Positions 32,616-43,635 of a stretch of 64,000 nucleotides of DNA are shown piece by piece. Source of the stretch: Oscheius tipulae. Its lineage: Eukaryota; Nematoda; Chromadorea; Rhabditida; Rhabditidae. Each line of letters opens with the position of its first letter. Position 1 is the first letter of the stretch. The notes under the pieces are model-generated. The model saw only the letters and a list, made by a program, of their open reading frames with translations. It did no database searches and was not told where the DNA came from. The DNA lies in assembly GCA_037178975.1 (NCBI GenBank), contig JASJZH010000001.1, positions 558,001 through 622,000 on the forward strand. The letters run 5' to 3'. A program made the position numbers and the translations under genes.

Positions 32616-34690
32616 TTAGTGTTCCGTCGTGGCTACAGCGAGTCGTGATGAGCCGAAAATACGAGAACAGGCGGTCTGATAGCTGATGACGGTCTTGGTA
32701 CTGAGGATCCAGATTGCACAGACGATACCGACGATCAGTTGACAGAAGTATCTAGAAGACGAGGTGATCAGAACGGTCAGAGAGACATAGAGACAGAGAG
32801 ACATAGAGTCATAGAATGGCAGCTCACTTCATGAGGAACGCGAAAAGTTCCGGATTGTTCTCTGTCATAGGAGCAGGACACTGGGCAGGAGACATGGTAA
32901 ATCCGAACTCGAATCGTTCCTGGGCTGTACAACGATGTCCGTACCAGCCTATCACAGAAATTAGAAAAGAAGATTGATGAAAGTTACCTTCAATCCACGT
33001 CGGCAAACTTCGCGCCTGAATGAACAGGATGACAGCACTACAAGCAGTGGGAATAGCGTAGAGAATGGCAAAGATAGAGACGCGAGCCATCAACTTCTCT
33101 AGCTTGGCTATCTGCTGGTCAACATTGTTCGCCTGGAGCTTCACATAGCGACGTATGTTGACCATGGACCAGATGCCGAGAATTAGGAGAAGAAAGCCGA
33201 AGAAGATGCAGAAGGCAAATGGGACCACCATAAAGATTAGTAGGGCATTCGGCTGCAGGTTTCCGATAGAACAGATTCCTGAATTGGGTGACTGGTCATT
33301 GCGTCTCTTTCTTTCTATTTCTGTGTCTCTGTCTCTCTGACTCACCAGTAAAAACATCTCCATCAACAGCATTGCTGACGAGAGCGATGACTGTTCCCAA
33401 GAGAGGTAGTCCCCATGCCAGGGAATGGAAGTACAGGGCCAGATGTTCAATCGATTCCGCTCCCCATTTCCGTCCAGCTGCTAAATACCACGAGAGACAC
33501 ATGACCAGCCACCAGACAGCTGCAGACATGGTGAAGAAGTAGTGCGTTACGGCCAGGCCACTGCATTGGAAGTTGTCACCACCCTGATTGACCAGGATAT
33601 TGTTCGGACTGCCGTGAAGACCGCATGCGAACTTGTCCTCCCCGACCACGCCGGTCATGTAGACTATGGAGATGACAAAGTAGCATATTGCCATGTAGAG
33701 AATGGGTCGGATTGGGTATTGGAAGCGGTCCAGATCGATAAGGAAGGTCAGGATTGTGAAAAGGCAGCAGATACAGCAGGCTACTGACCAGCCTCCGGTC
33801 CAGAAACGGATGTAGCGTCGGGTCTTTTGGTCGAAGAACATTGGGAACTGAAAAGGGGGTCATTTGTCAAGGGAGGCAAAGACAGAGAGACAAAGAAAGT
33901 GACAATGACAGAGACTGTGCTCAAGACCCTTACCTGATTATCCGCCTCACAGGGCAAGCTGCAACTCTCCAATTTTCCGGAAACCATTGGAAGACTGGAC
34001 TGTGATGGCTCGACCGTCTTCATCGAGCTCGGACACTCGAAACTCCCATAGGCTTTGGCAGACGGAGAAGATGGTGTAGTCGTTGTCCTGTTCTCTCCCA
34101 CACAAATTCCTTCAGTCGGGAAACGATCACAGTCCAGCTGTTCCGGCCATCGGAATCCAAACTTAACCATCAGGCTCTCACAACCCTGCTTGGCAGAGAG
34201 ACAGAGCTCCCGGCATGGTTGGATTGGTTTATCCAGGACGGTACAGACTGGAGCGTAGCTGGAACAACGAGACAGTCAAAAAATACAATAATGTGACTTA
34301 CACAGTACAGAGGAAGAGCTGAATGTCACTGGAACACTTGACCCTGACAAGAGGGTGGAATTGACTGATGGCCATACTGGCTTCCTCCTGGTTCTGATGG
34401 TTCAATAGGTTCGGATAGTGGGTCATGTTGTAGGGCAGGTTCTCGCACATCGGGATGTTGATGGGGACACATGCTCGGTTCTGGATAGGGGATTGCTGAA
34501 AGTATTAGTCGCCCTCTATCTTTGTGTTTCTCCCCTAAGTGTAGCCTAGTAATCTCTCAGCTCTTATCAGTTTCCTTGGAGTTGAGAGAGAGAAACTAAA
34601 TCGTTTCTTTACACTTACCTGATGGTACACCGGATTTTGAAGTGAAACGAAGGGGAGAAAGATGGTTAAAAAGAGCCACAGGTTAATCAT
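32616..34690 (-). CDS. Frizzled receptor with altered KTxxxW motif
   Basis: It starts [18 protein letters not shown] (signal peptide) at 34690 and ends [11 protein letters not shown] at 32616. The extracellular CRD has all ten cysteines ([17 protein letters not shown] ... [17 protein letters not shown] ... YAPVC ... [13 protein letters not shown] ... LDC ... GICVGEN). A Ser/Thr-rich linker and seven membrane helices follow, including [20 protein letters not shown] and [20 protein letters not shown]. After TM7 ([13 protein letters not shown]) the canonical Dishevelled-binding KTxxxW reads KTVISY, so Trp is Tyr. No PDZ-type ETxV end is present. Six or more introns, several under 70 nt. It is divergent from ALG10. 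Confidence 0.93.
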
Positions 34691-35461
34691 TCTTGAAGGA
34701 ATGTGGTAGATCTAAATTTATGACTGTTCTACATTTAAAAGCGTGCTATTTTTGTATTTTATTTCATTTAAAACTGGTCAAAAACTCAAAAAACCTACCG
34801 CTTTTTAAAAACTGTTCGCTTTTATTTCTCCACTTCGAGCATTCCCGGCTTGCTACGACCTCGTACCCACGAATATCTACCAAAAACGGGTCGTCTAGGC
34901 TGAAAACTAGAGGTGTGAAAAGGATCAAATGAAAAAAATGTCGTGAACAGGCCGAAAACGGGTTAAGGCTCTTAACGACTCCATTAACGAGCCCATAAAT
35001 CAATTGAATGGGTTTAGCGGCTTTTCTGGGTCCAGCGTACTGAAGGACGAACAATCGCTGCGGGACCGGGGATCCGGGTTTGAAGTTGGAATAAGGATAG
35101 TATGGAAAATCGCGATTTTTGCATATAATTTCGGGAAATAATGAATTCCTTTTGTTTAAATTGATGCCAGAATTTGATTTGAAATGCGCGCGCACAAAAT
35201 TCGAATTCAAAACTCAAAAATTCTTCTCTGTTCAGTCAAGTCTCTTTTTCCATAGTCTGTCTCCCATTTTTCCCCTGTTTCCGGCTAAATTTATGCTCAT
35301 AAACATGCAGTGCATGGTCAAAAATCTTTGGATCTTTAAGTTACACTCAAAAAACCTTTTATTTGAGCCGAACAGTTGAAAATTAATATTTTAGCTCAAT
35401 AACCCTCTGTTCTCTTTACTTTCCATGTCTTTCAATCTCTATAACTTTATTTTTTCAGCTC
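34691..35461. promoter_or_regulatory. Divergent Frizzled/ALG10 upstream region
   Basis: About 770 bp between two divergent starts. AT-rich, with no exon or clear TATA box. It probably holds both promoters. Confidence 0.4.
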
Positions 35462-38343
35462 ATGGCCTCAACAGAAAGGCGAAAGCCGTCACCGCCGCTC
35501 AAGGAGACGAGTTATAATCTGGCGACGAGGCGATTTCTTCTCCGCCCGAGTTGGTATATCGGTTATTTATTTATTTATCACTTTTTCACAAATGCCTTTT
35601 AGAGGACATACTATGCGGTCTCCAGTTAGGAATAGCCCACTTCCTGATCGTTTTCTTCACCTATTCCGTCGTACCGGAGCCGTATATGGACGAGATTTTT
35701 CACATCCGACAGACCAGGCGCTATTGTAAAGGAGATTTTAGGTATTTTAACTACTTTTTAGCCCAGAATGACCCGAAAAGCCTGGAAAAATATAGAAAAT
35801 CTTCAGCTGGGACCCGATGATCACGACTCCACCCGCCCTGTACTTCCTAGCCCTTCCCTTTTGCAAATATGGCCTAGAGAGATACGTGAACACGTTCCTG
35901 ATAATCCTATTGTACATTGGATGCTGCAGGTGAGGTTTTTACCTTATTTTTGTAGCCAAGAAGGTGTAAATATCTAAAAAAAAAAAAAAAAAAAAGGCTT
36001 CACTCTCAAATCCTGTCTAGCTGTCTCATCAGTGGCCCAAAATTCGTCTTCGTTAGGGCTAAAGTTCCAAAAGTCTTTAGTCTAAAGGTCTTGTCAGTTG
36101 CCAGCCTGATTTTTTACGGCAAGAGCTCCAAATTTCTTCAAGTGGTTTAACTGTGTTATTTGTGGCACACTAATTTGTGAGGTCTCCCGTAAAACCCAGG
36201 ATTATTAAACTGTAACTGCTTAAGATGTGGCTCTAGTTGCTCTACTAAATTTTCTCAGCAAAACACCTTATAAATCCTACTTTTTCCAGGTTCCGACGTC
36301 TCTTCACCCGCTCCCACATCAAGCTGACGAGTCTTGTTGTCTGTCTCCTTCCGGTTCTTCTCCACACGGCTGCCCTCTTCTACACCGACGTTCTCTCCCT
36401 CTGCGCCGTCGTCTGGGCCTTCACACTCGGAACCTCTAATGCTGCCGTCTGCTTCCTCATCGCCTGCTGTGCCAGACAGACGAACATCGTCTGGGCCGGA
36501 TTCTATGCCTTGGTGGGACCGCTTTTTTTCAAATTTAGCGCTGTTTTCAGGTCCGAATGTACCACCATTACGATGAGGTTAGGCCGATTCGAGGTCTTTT
36601 CAAGTCGATCCTGAAGCTGTGGCCTTTTCTGCTCCTCGCCACCGGATTTTTGGCATTTTTGATCCTGAACGGAGGCATTGTGCTCGGAGACCCGAAGGCC
36701 CATCAGGCCAAGCCGCATTTCGCTCAACTTATTTACTTTCTGGCATTTGCGGCGGCGCACAGCTCGCCACAGGCCTTACCCTTCATTGGAGAACTCGTGG
36801 CCGGCTGCTTTACGAAGCTCTACGCTGGATTATGTCTACTTTTTGTCGTCGTTGCCAAGTTAGTTCACAAATTTTTATTATTGTTAAGCGGTGGAATGGT
36901 TAGAATCATAAAAAAAACTTTCTCTTGAGAAAACCAAGATTTGTCATCGGCGGGATCCGAACCTGAGTCTGTTGGACCATTGCCGAGCCTCTTACCAGTT
37001 GAGCCATTTGCGAAATCGTTAAAAAAGAAACACTGGAAAGAAGAATCCGACCCACCGGAGCCGAACCCGAGTCGCGTGAACCATAGTTGAGCATCTTACC
37101 GACTATAGTCCATTTCCAACGAATAGCGGCAGTAAGCCAAATAAATTTTTAATCGGGGATCCGAACTCCCGACCCCACGATCCGTTGACCGCGCCACCTG
37201 GCATTGCGCCATGAATGCATTGTCGGCGCAATCTTTGCTGAAAGACTAAGACAAATACCATTGTGTGCAGTACTGGATTTCCGCAATTTTTCTTCTATAA
37301 CAACAAAAAACAAACAACAACACGAGTGAATGTCTCAAAATGTGAATGGGGATCAGTCCATGGGTCATTTGTCTCTGGTTGGAGCTTCTTCTTCTTCGAC
37401 ATCGGTAGCGACCATCGATTGAGAGTGAAGATGCAAAAAAAGTGGTTTCTATTTTGCTTGAAAAGCATAACGGTAAAATAACAATCACAAAATATCAACA
37501 AAAATGATCAGAAAAGGAAAATATATGGAAACAAAGCTGAAAAATGACCAAGAAATTTAGAATTCGCGCCGCATTTTCCGAGGCCCGTGATGGGACCCGA
37601 TTTTTCGTTTTCGAAAAACCTTTAAAGAATTGGCTCACTGCCGCTATTCGTTGGAAATGGACTATAAACTATGTGGGGAGGGCCGTGCAGATTTTTTGAA
37701 CTGGTACTTAAAGCTTGAGCGGCGGAAAACGCAACATCGACGTTTTTCATCATTCATTTTCGAGGTCATGAAAGCATTTTAAGGACTGATGATGTTCTAC
37801 AAAGTTGTAGAGCAGATCAAGGGTTACAACTTCATAGAACATGGTTAAGCTGAAAATAAGTTTTAGGTCTGAGAAAAAGGTAAAGCTGAAATTTTAGCCA
37901 GTGCATCGCACTCTTAACTATCATTCTCTTTCAGATACTTCACCTACGATCATCCATACCTCTTGGCCGACAATCGTCACGTCCCATTCTACCTCTGGCG
38001 CTGGTTTCTCCGTCACGAGTCGATTCGTCTTGCCGTGACTCCCATCTACGCCGCGGCAGCTCTCTTCCTCCTCAAGATGTCCAGCTCCATTCCGCGCCTC
38101 ATCCAAGTTCTGTTCATAGCTGCCACAGCGGCCACTCTCGTACCGGCTCACCTCATCGAGCCCCGCTATTTTATCATTCCCTACGTGCTGTGGCGCCTCT
38201 CAGCCAGTCCCACTCCCATTCGTTGCATCATAATCATAGAGATTCTGATGAATTTCGGTGTATTTAGTTGGTATTTTTTTCTGTTCCTGTACAGACCCTT
38301 TGAGTGGTCTCATGAGCCGGGTACGCAGCGCTTTATGTGGTGA
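35462..38343 (+). CDS. ALG10: ALG10, dolichyl-P-Glc alpha-1,2-glucosyltransferase
   Basis: Exon 1 is 35462-35549 (donor GTTGGT, phase checked); exon 2 begins at 35603. The family hallmark EPYMDEIFHIRQTRRYC is complete, followed by WDPMITTPPALYF, ACCARQTNIVWAGFYA, LILNGGIVLGDPKAH, YLLADNRHVPFYLW, EPRYFIIPYVLWRLS and the C-terminal QRFMW*. ALG10 adds the third and last glucose to the lipid-linked oligosaccharide in the ER lumen, the signal for efficient oligosaccharyltransferase transfer. Many membrane segments are visible. The intron between VVVAK and YFTYDHP (about 36858-37935) is over 1 kb because it holds a TIR element and tRNA-like repeats. Exon 3 begins within the phrase after a CTTCAG acceptor near 35806. 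Confidence 0.93.
36935..37013 (-). repeat. tRNA-like / SINE-head element 1 in ALG10 intron
   Basis: The minus strand reads ATGGCTCAACTGGTAAGAGG (box A) and, 44 nt downstream, GGTTCGGATCC (box B), a normal A-to-B distance. The anticodon stem does not pair, so it is degenerate or a SINE head. It is antisense to ALG10. Confidence 0.45.
37046..37103 (-). repeat. tRNA-like element 2, split by a TIR insertion
   Basis: The minus strand has AGTCGGTAAGATGCTC and box B GGGTTCGGCTCC, ending GGTGGGTC. Its missing 5' end, CCCCACATAGTT, lies on the far side of the TIR element at about 37667-37678. Joined, CCCAC and GTGGG could pair as an acceptor stem. Confidence 0.5.
37106..37664. mobile_element. 559-bp TIR element (MITE) with TA target duplication
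   Basis: A 35-bp terminal inverted repeat (start TAGTCCATTTCCAACGAATA, 37106-37140) is mirrored at 37630-37664 with one mismatch. TA dinucleotides flank both ends (37104-37105 and 37665-37666), as for Tc1/mariner-type insertions. There is no transposase ORF. It carries a further tRNA-like unit inside (37148-37215). Confidence 0.8.
37148..37215 (-). repeat. tRNA-like unit inside the TIR element
   Basis: On the minus strand, GGTGGCGCGGTCAACGG (box A-like) and GAGTTCGGATCC (box B) are separated by only about 30 nt. That is too short for an anticodon arm. Confidence 0.35.
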
Positions 38344-38754
38344 TTTCACTTACATCCCCCTCCCAGTTCTTTCTTCCCGATACATTGTTGTGATATTTAT
38401 GGTGTGTAAATACAGTATTCTTTTGTAATTTTCTTGTTTCTGGGGCGTCTCACGGGAAGATAAATGATTTGATGCCGGACTCTCTGCTCCGTAGTCGAGG
38501 CGTTAGAGGCTGAGCCATGCTGCGAAAACCGCGCCGATTTTCCACAGCACTTTTTAAATGTCTTGGACCAAAAACCAAAAATAACAGGCCGGCTCCTGTC
38601 AAGAGAGTTTATAGGTCTTACCAAAAACTCTGGGAATATTGCCAGAAACATGCAAACAGGGCAGAATGAGTAACAGAGGGTAAAAGACTCAAAGGTTTAT
38701 TCGTCTGTGTTTTGGCAAGGATAGTCCAGAATATACAGTCACATCAGTACTTTT
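38344..38754. other. Spacer with tRNA-like relic
   Basis: Between the ALG10 stop and the 3' end of the Ala/Tyr-rich peptide gene. The minus strand at about 38455-38530 contains GCATGGCTCAGCCTCTAACG followed by a weak box B (GAGTCCGGCATC), related to the unit at 19003. Confidence 0.4.
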
Positions 38755-39023
38755 CTACTGATTATTGGTCAGTTTCCCTCCTGGAGCCGGACCAGAGGAA
38801 GGGGCGGCTCCCTTGTTGCTTCCCCATCCGTAGAAGGCCGGGTAGGCAGCAGCGTATCCGGAATAGACGTAGGGAGAATAGACCGAGGGGTAGGCAGCAG
38901 CATAAGCTGGAGCAGCAGCCAAGTATTGGGCCGAAGTGGTCGAGGAGGCGATGAGGAGGAAGAGGACACTGAGTTTGGGATGATTGAAAGAGGAGAGAGG
39001 GGAACTTACATCTTGGCGAACAT
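38755..39023 (-). CDS. Ala/Tyr-rich secreted peptide, copy 1 (75 aa)
   Basis: Exons are 39023-39010 and 38968-38755 (228 nt) with a 41-nt intron right after the fifth codon. The signal peptide is MFAKIVLFLLIASSTTSAQ. The mature peptide is low-complexity and repetitive, with AAAPAYAAAYPSVYSPYVYS then GYAAAYPAFYGWGSN, ending APGGKLTNNQ*. About two fifths of the mature residues are Ala or Tyr and there is no Cys. Such sequences form insoluble or adhesive matrices (silk-, byssus- or cuticle-like), but that is inference. A TATAAA on the minus strand lies at 39061-39066. Near-identical copies are at 45188 and 48973. Confidence 0.8.
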
Positions 39024-39060
39024 GATGAGTTTGATGGGGATTGAAAGGAGTCCTGGGCTC

Positions 39061-39066
39061 TTTATA
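39061..39066 (-). promoter_or_regulatory. TATA box of Ala/Tyr-rich peptide copy 1
   Basis: TATAAA on the minus strand, 38 bp before the ATG. It is conserved at the same distance in copies 2 (45494-45499) and 3 (48930-48935), which suggests strong, focused transcription. Confidence 0.7.
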
Positions 39067-39398
39067 GTCCAGACTGTTTGCCTTGAAAACTGGTACACTG
39101 ACATGTACCCAGAGGCGTCAAAGAGCAGCGCCGACGGCAATGTTTGCTTTTGATGCAAAAGAAAAGAGTTGGGGTAGGAAATCTGAAAAATGAAACTAAT
39201 CAGAGAGAAACCTCGAAAAGATCTTTAGAAGGATTTTTGTTGGCCCAGAATCTCCACCTCCCTGTGATCTTTCCTCTCGAAGCTACTATCGTTTCCACGT
39301 TTTTTACTGTCGTTCCCACATTTTTTACTGTCGTTTCCACGTTATCAGTTCACAGCAACAGACTTCTTTAAACCAACTATTCCATCTTTGCTCCCTAA

Positions 39399-42300
39399 AT
39401 GTCTTCTTTTACGTTGGAATCAGCTGAAACAGGTGCCTTTCGAATTGTTTTACATACTGTTTTAGGCTTTACCCGCTTCACCAAAGGCCACTTTTCCGAA
39501 CTGATCAAGAAAGATGTGGGTGGTGAAGGAGTTCTTTACGCGGCTAAACATGACATCCACGGGTGAGGTATCTTTTTGACTAGAATTTTTATTTCGCAAT
39601 AGGGAAGTCATGGTCAAGGTGTTCACAAGTCCGAATAATAAGTACAGTGGACAGGAAGTCAGAATCTTAGTGAAAGTGAGTACCGTAGAGATTCGAATAG
39701 AGGCAATGTCTAAATAAACAATTATATATTCGCATTTTTCGACTACAAGACAGCATTTTTGTGTTTTCAATAGTCTTCAAAGTTGTAGCCCTTGGTCTAT
39801 AATTCAACATCGCAGAAGATCCGAAAGTCTAAAAATGCGAATTGCGAACTTTTGCCCATCTCGAATAATATTCAGAGTTTTGCCCCCTTTCAGGTGATTT
39901 GTCACCAAAACATTGTTCGCATATTGGGCTCGTTCTACTTTGAAGACGGAACCGATGCTATGCGCAGCGGATATGTCATGGAATTTATGGCTAACGGAAG
40001 CTTGTCTGCAGGTGAATCTTTTGTTGGTAGCGTCACTTCTTTTGCTAGTTTAGTTATTCACAACCTGTCAATAGAGTACAATGACAACCAAGTGTATTCT
40101 TGGATTCAACAGGCCGGTCGTGGGATTGCCTATCTTCACAGCCAAAAAATTATTCATCGTGATGTCAATACAAGAAAGTGAGTTGTTTATCTGAAACACC
40201 AAAAATCGAATTTAGCATGCTCCTAGGAGAAACTATCGACATCTTGAAGATCAGCGACTTTGGATCGGCGAAGCCAGATGCCACAGTTACAAAGACAAAC
40301 ACTTGTTTGTAAGTCGAATGCCATTTGTCACTGCTTTTTTTTAGCATGGGAACGAACCGGTATATGGCTCCTGAGGTTATTGGCGGTAAGGGAGTGAATT
40401 CTGCAGCCGACGTGTATTCGCTTGGTATTTCAACGTGGGAGATGTTTCATAGAAAGTACCGAAACAGAAGCATTAGGAAATCAGTTTTAGAAAGCCTTTC
40501 TATGAACAAGATAGTTTGTCCCTATTTAGTCTCGGCAATATGATTATTAAAGGAACTAGACCTAAAATTGAATTGAGAATGGAGGAGGAGATGAAAGACT
40601 TGATCTTGAGGTAGGTGGTTGATCCAAGAAGAACCCTGTCTACCAGTGTTAACATAGAGCGAAAACTTTCAAAGATGGACTTCTCTATCTGTCTCTATCT
40701 ATGTCTATTCCGATCCACATTTTCAGATCTTTGGAAGCCCAGTCTAAACTGCGCCCAAAAGCAATCGATTTTACAACCATTGCCGTCAAGTTAAGAAATG
40801 GAACTAATGTGTCACCTAGCGCCCCAAAAGCACAAAAGGCTTCATTGGTAGAGAGCATGAGCTCTCTAATGAAACACGTCAGCCAATACTTTTCAAAAAA
40901 ACGTGAGTTTCTAGTTGTGGCTACGTATATAATCTCCCGGAAAAAGTGGCCCAACAGTTTGCCGATTTACTTGTTTCAGCCACATCTCCTAGTCATGACG
41001 CCTCAAAAGCACAAAAAGATACATTGGCTACACCTAGTCGCTCTCTCTCATCGGAAATACAAAATTCCTTTGACACTGAACTAGTAGGCTGCTTTCACAT
41101 TTATCGTGATTTACAATGTTCTGCAGACCCTGCTAATCGGCGGCATTCGAGGGAATGATCGACCACATAAAACTATTCTAGCTTTCGAACATACTACGAA
41201 AACCTGGAAAGACCTGGATGTGGGAATACCCGACATTGACATCTGTGGCGAAGCTGTGGTTCTTAATGAAGAGCTCTATGCTATCGGTGGAGAGATCTAT
41301 ACTTCCGGTGAAGAAAAGAGCAATATGGACTTGTTCAAGCTGAATCCGGAAAATAGATCATGGATGAAACTGACCCATATCCCCAATGAACAAGTCTATA
41401 CTTTTGTTCAAAGCGTAGCATACGGAAACAAAATTTACGTTGTTCTGCACGCTTGGATTTCCCAATGTAGACCCAAAAACACGATATTTGCTTACGATCC
41501 CGTTACAAATTCCTGGAGTAAACTGGCGTGAGTTCTTTATAAATTTTAGTCAATCCAGACAATAAGTTTTGACCCTCGCTCATATTTTTTCTAGAAAATT
41601 CGGTACTGGTATGTCTTGCAATCACATTTTGCGCGGTCAGGAAGTGAGGCTTACATTTCGCGGAATGAAAGACCGCGCTGTTGGGGTGCGAATAAAGTAC
41701 ACTTTCTTTCGTCGTTCGCAAACTTTGATTGACCGCGTAAGACGTAAGAGCACTGAAAATTCTCGCTATCTGTCCTGTCTTTCTCTTAGTTCAGCATACG
41801 TGTGTCAAAAATAATCAGATCTCTAGAAACTTACTGCAAAAAACATGTTTCGCGTTCTATCTTCAATATTGCAGCCTTTCTAGCCAACAAGAGAGGCGAT
41901 AGCCGTCGTAGACGATTGGTGTTGAATCTAAGCATTCCTTTTTTATTGTAAAATTCCAGAGGTATGGTTTTTGACATACGGTATTCTGAAGGAAAATTAC
42001 CAAGAAAGCCGAATTCCTAGATAAATGTTATGAACGACTGGATCAAAACCTATTGTTCAAACTTTAGATTACCTTTGCAGGCCCATCAAAGAAACTATAA
42101 TACTTGCGGGGATTACTGTCTATAACAACAAACTATACACATTTGGTAAAAGCGAGGAAAATTCTTGTATGGAAGCTGGATACTATGACACTGGGAAAGA
42201 CGAATGGGAGTACTTGAGCCTGGGTGTTCCTCTTCAGTTAGTTTCATTTACCAGAGCTGTCACATACAAAAACGAACTGGTTTTCTTTGTGAATCATGAT

Positions 42301-42576
42301 GTCTACGCGTCAAACCTTGATGGAAGAACGCCTTGCAAGACACTGCCACGACTAAAGTCTCGGCGTTATACTGCTGCCGTCTTTACTTGTGGAAATTCGC
42401 TATTTGCTGCTGGCGGTCACAATGGACCTGGCCAACTCTCGGATGAAGTGGAAAGTTTTGATGGAACGACCTGGACTGAAATGCCTCGCATGCCCTATGG
42501 AGTTATAGCTTCTACCAGTGTAACTGCAACGGGTGATCTGGCAAAACAACTGTTGAAGTGGTCTCGTAATAAATAA
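39399..42576 (+). CDS. Protein kinase-kelch fusion, copy B (intact, 652 aa)
   Basis: Twelve exons: 39399-39432, 39466-39562, 39603-39675, 39894-40011, 40075-40177, 40216-40308, 40345-40455, 40491-40610, 40727-40902, 40947-41083, 41127-41527 and 42081-42576. Sum 1959 nt, all phases consistent. The kinase domain (residues about 10-250) has VMVKVF (ATP Lys), HRDVNTRN (catalytic loop, with Asn for the usual Lys/Ala), SDFGSAK, and GTNRYMAPEV then AADVYSLGISTWEMF. A TKL-like kinase is likely. A linker with S/P/K-rich repeats follows, then kelch repeats (LLIGGIRG, NEELYAIGGE, GNSLFAAGGHNG with SFDGTTWTEMPRMP). No signal peptide or TM, so cytosolic. Introns are as small as 33-44 nt. The 553-nt last intron holds diverged repeat sequence. 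Confidence 0.88.
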
Positions 42577-43635
42577 ACTTTGAATTAAATTAGATTTGGA
42601 AATCGTTGTGCAGTGAAACTGACAAACACAGGGCAAAGTCCCTCTATGACTCTCTCTCCCAGGGCGATTGACTGCTTTTCCTTCGAAACAGTCTACCATT
42701 CGCCTCGCTTTCAGTCATTCTAAGATTATTCCGTGGCCAGATTGAATATTTTATTCTCTCCCTCTCTGCAAAGCCCGAGTAAACAGTCAGCATATCTAAT
42801 GGCTCTATGTGGCTCGTCGTGAGGAAGTGGGAAAACAAGTTTGGTATCTACAATTTAGCTAATCAGAGCACTATTCAGAGAGACATATGGTCGGTGGTGG
42901 GAGAGGGAGTGGTCAAAAGTCGAGAGGGAGACAGAGAGTCAGTTATCTGGAAATATTCTATGCGGAAATTCGACAGGAACAAAGTCCGCGAGTAACTCGT
43001 CTGTTTCAGATCTCTTAACGCCCTAAGACATCATTTTCAGACCATAATTTATGTACTGACTTTAAGGTTCTGTTTCGCTACTACCATTTTGCCATTTTGT
43101 AGAGATTGAGGAGCTGAGTAAGAATCTGGGATTGATTGACTTTTTGAGAAAAGTTGGTGGTCGGGTGATAGAAAGTGGGTTTAAAAGGATGGAAGTGAAG
43201 GTCAAAGAGTGGGTAGCAGGTTAAAAGGTTGGGAAAGGGTTTCGAGAGATAGGAAATGGGTACAAAGAGTGCGAAGAGGATTCAAAAGGTAGAAAGTGGG
43301 TTCAAAATCTTGGAAGTGGGTTCAAAGGGTAAGGAAATGAGCTCGGCGAAAAAAGCTTGGGAAAAGAGCTGGGGTCGGAGTGAACTTGTACCTGAAAGAT
43401 GAAACTAATCAGAGATACAGAGAGAATAAGAGACGCAATGACACGGAGAGACAGAGAAACAGAGAAGCAGAGGGACAGGGAGACAGTGAGACAGGAAAAG
43501 AGAGAGACGAAGACATCATTGTTTATACCCCACCCTAATACTCCCAGCACATAATTCTCCCCCTATCTTCCTGAATTTGTTGTCCTTTGCATTCGCTTCT
43601 CTCCAAAACTATTGACTTTTCCCTGATAAGGAGTC
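42577..43635. other. Spacer: duplication flank and degenerate minisatellite
   Basis: 42600-42810 matches 7540-7750 inverted, the 3' flank of kinase-kelch copy A. About 43170-43330 contains a degenerate tandem of GGAAGTGGGTTCAAA-like units. 43350-43420 resembles the 5' flank of the Ala/Tyr peptide copies (TGGGGTCGGA..GAACTTG, GATGAAACTAATCAGAG), without the gene. Confidence 0.5.

Noticed and set aside
33296-33863. Plus-strand and alternate minus-frame ORFs across the Frizzled exons
   Set aside because: Shadows of the Frizzled transmembrane exon.
36334-36576. Alternate-frame ORFs over ALG10 exons
   Set aside because: The ALG10 frame with ACCARQTNIVWAG is clearly the coding one.
39260-39350. 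Repeated TTTTTTACTGTCGTT(T/C)CCAC as a CRISPR-like array
   Set aside because: Only two or three short degenerate repeats upstream of a eukaryotic gene; no spacers or array structure.
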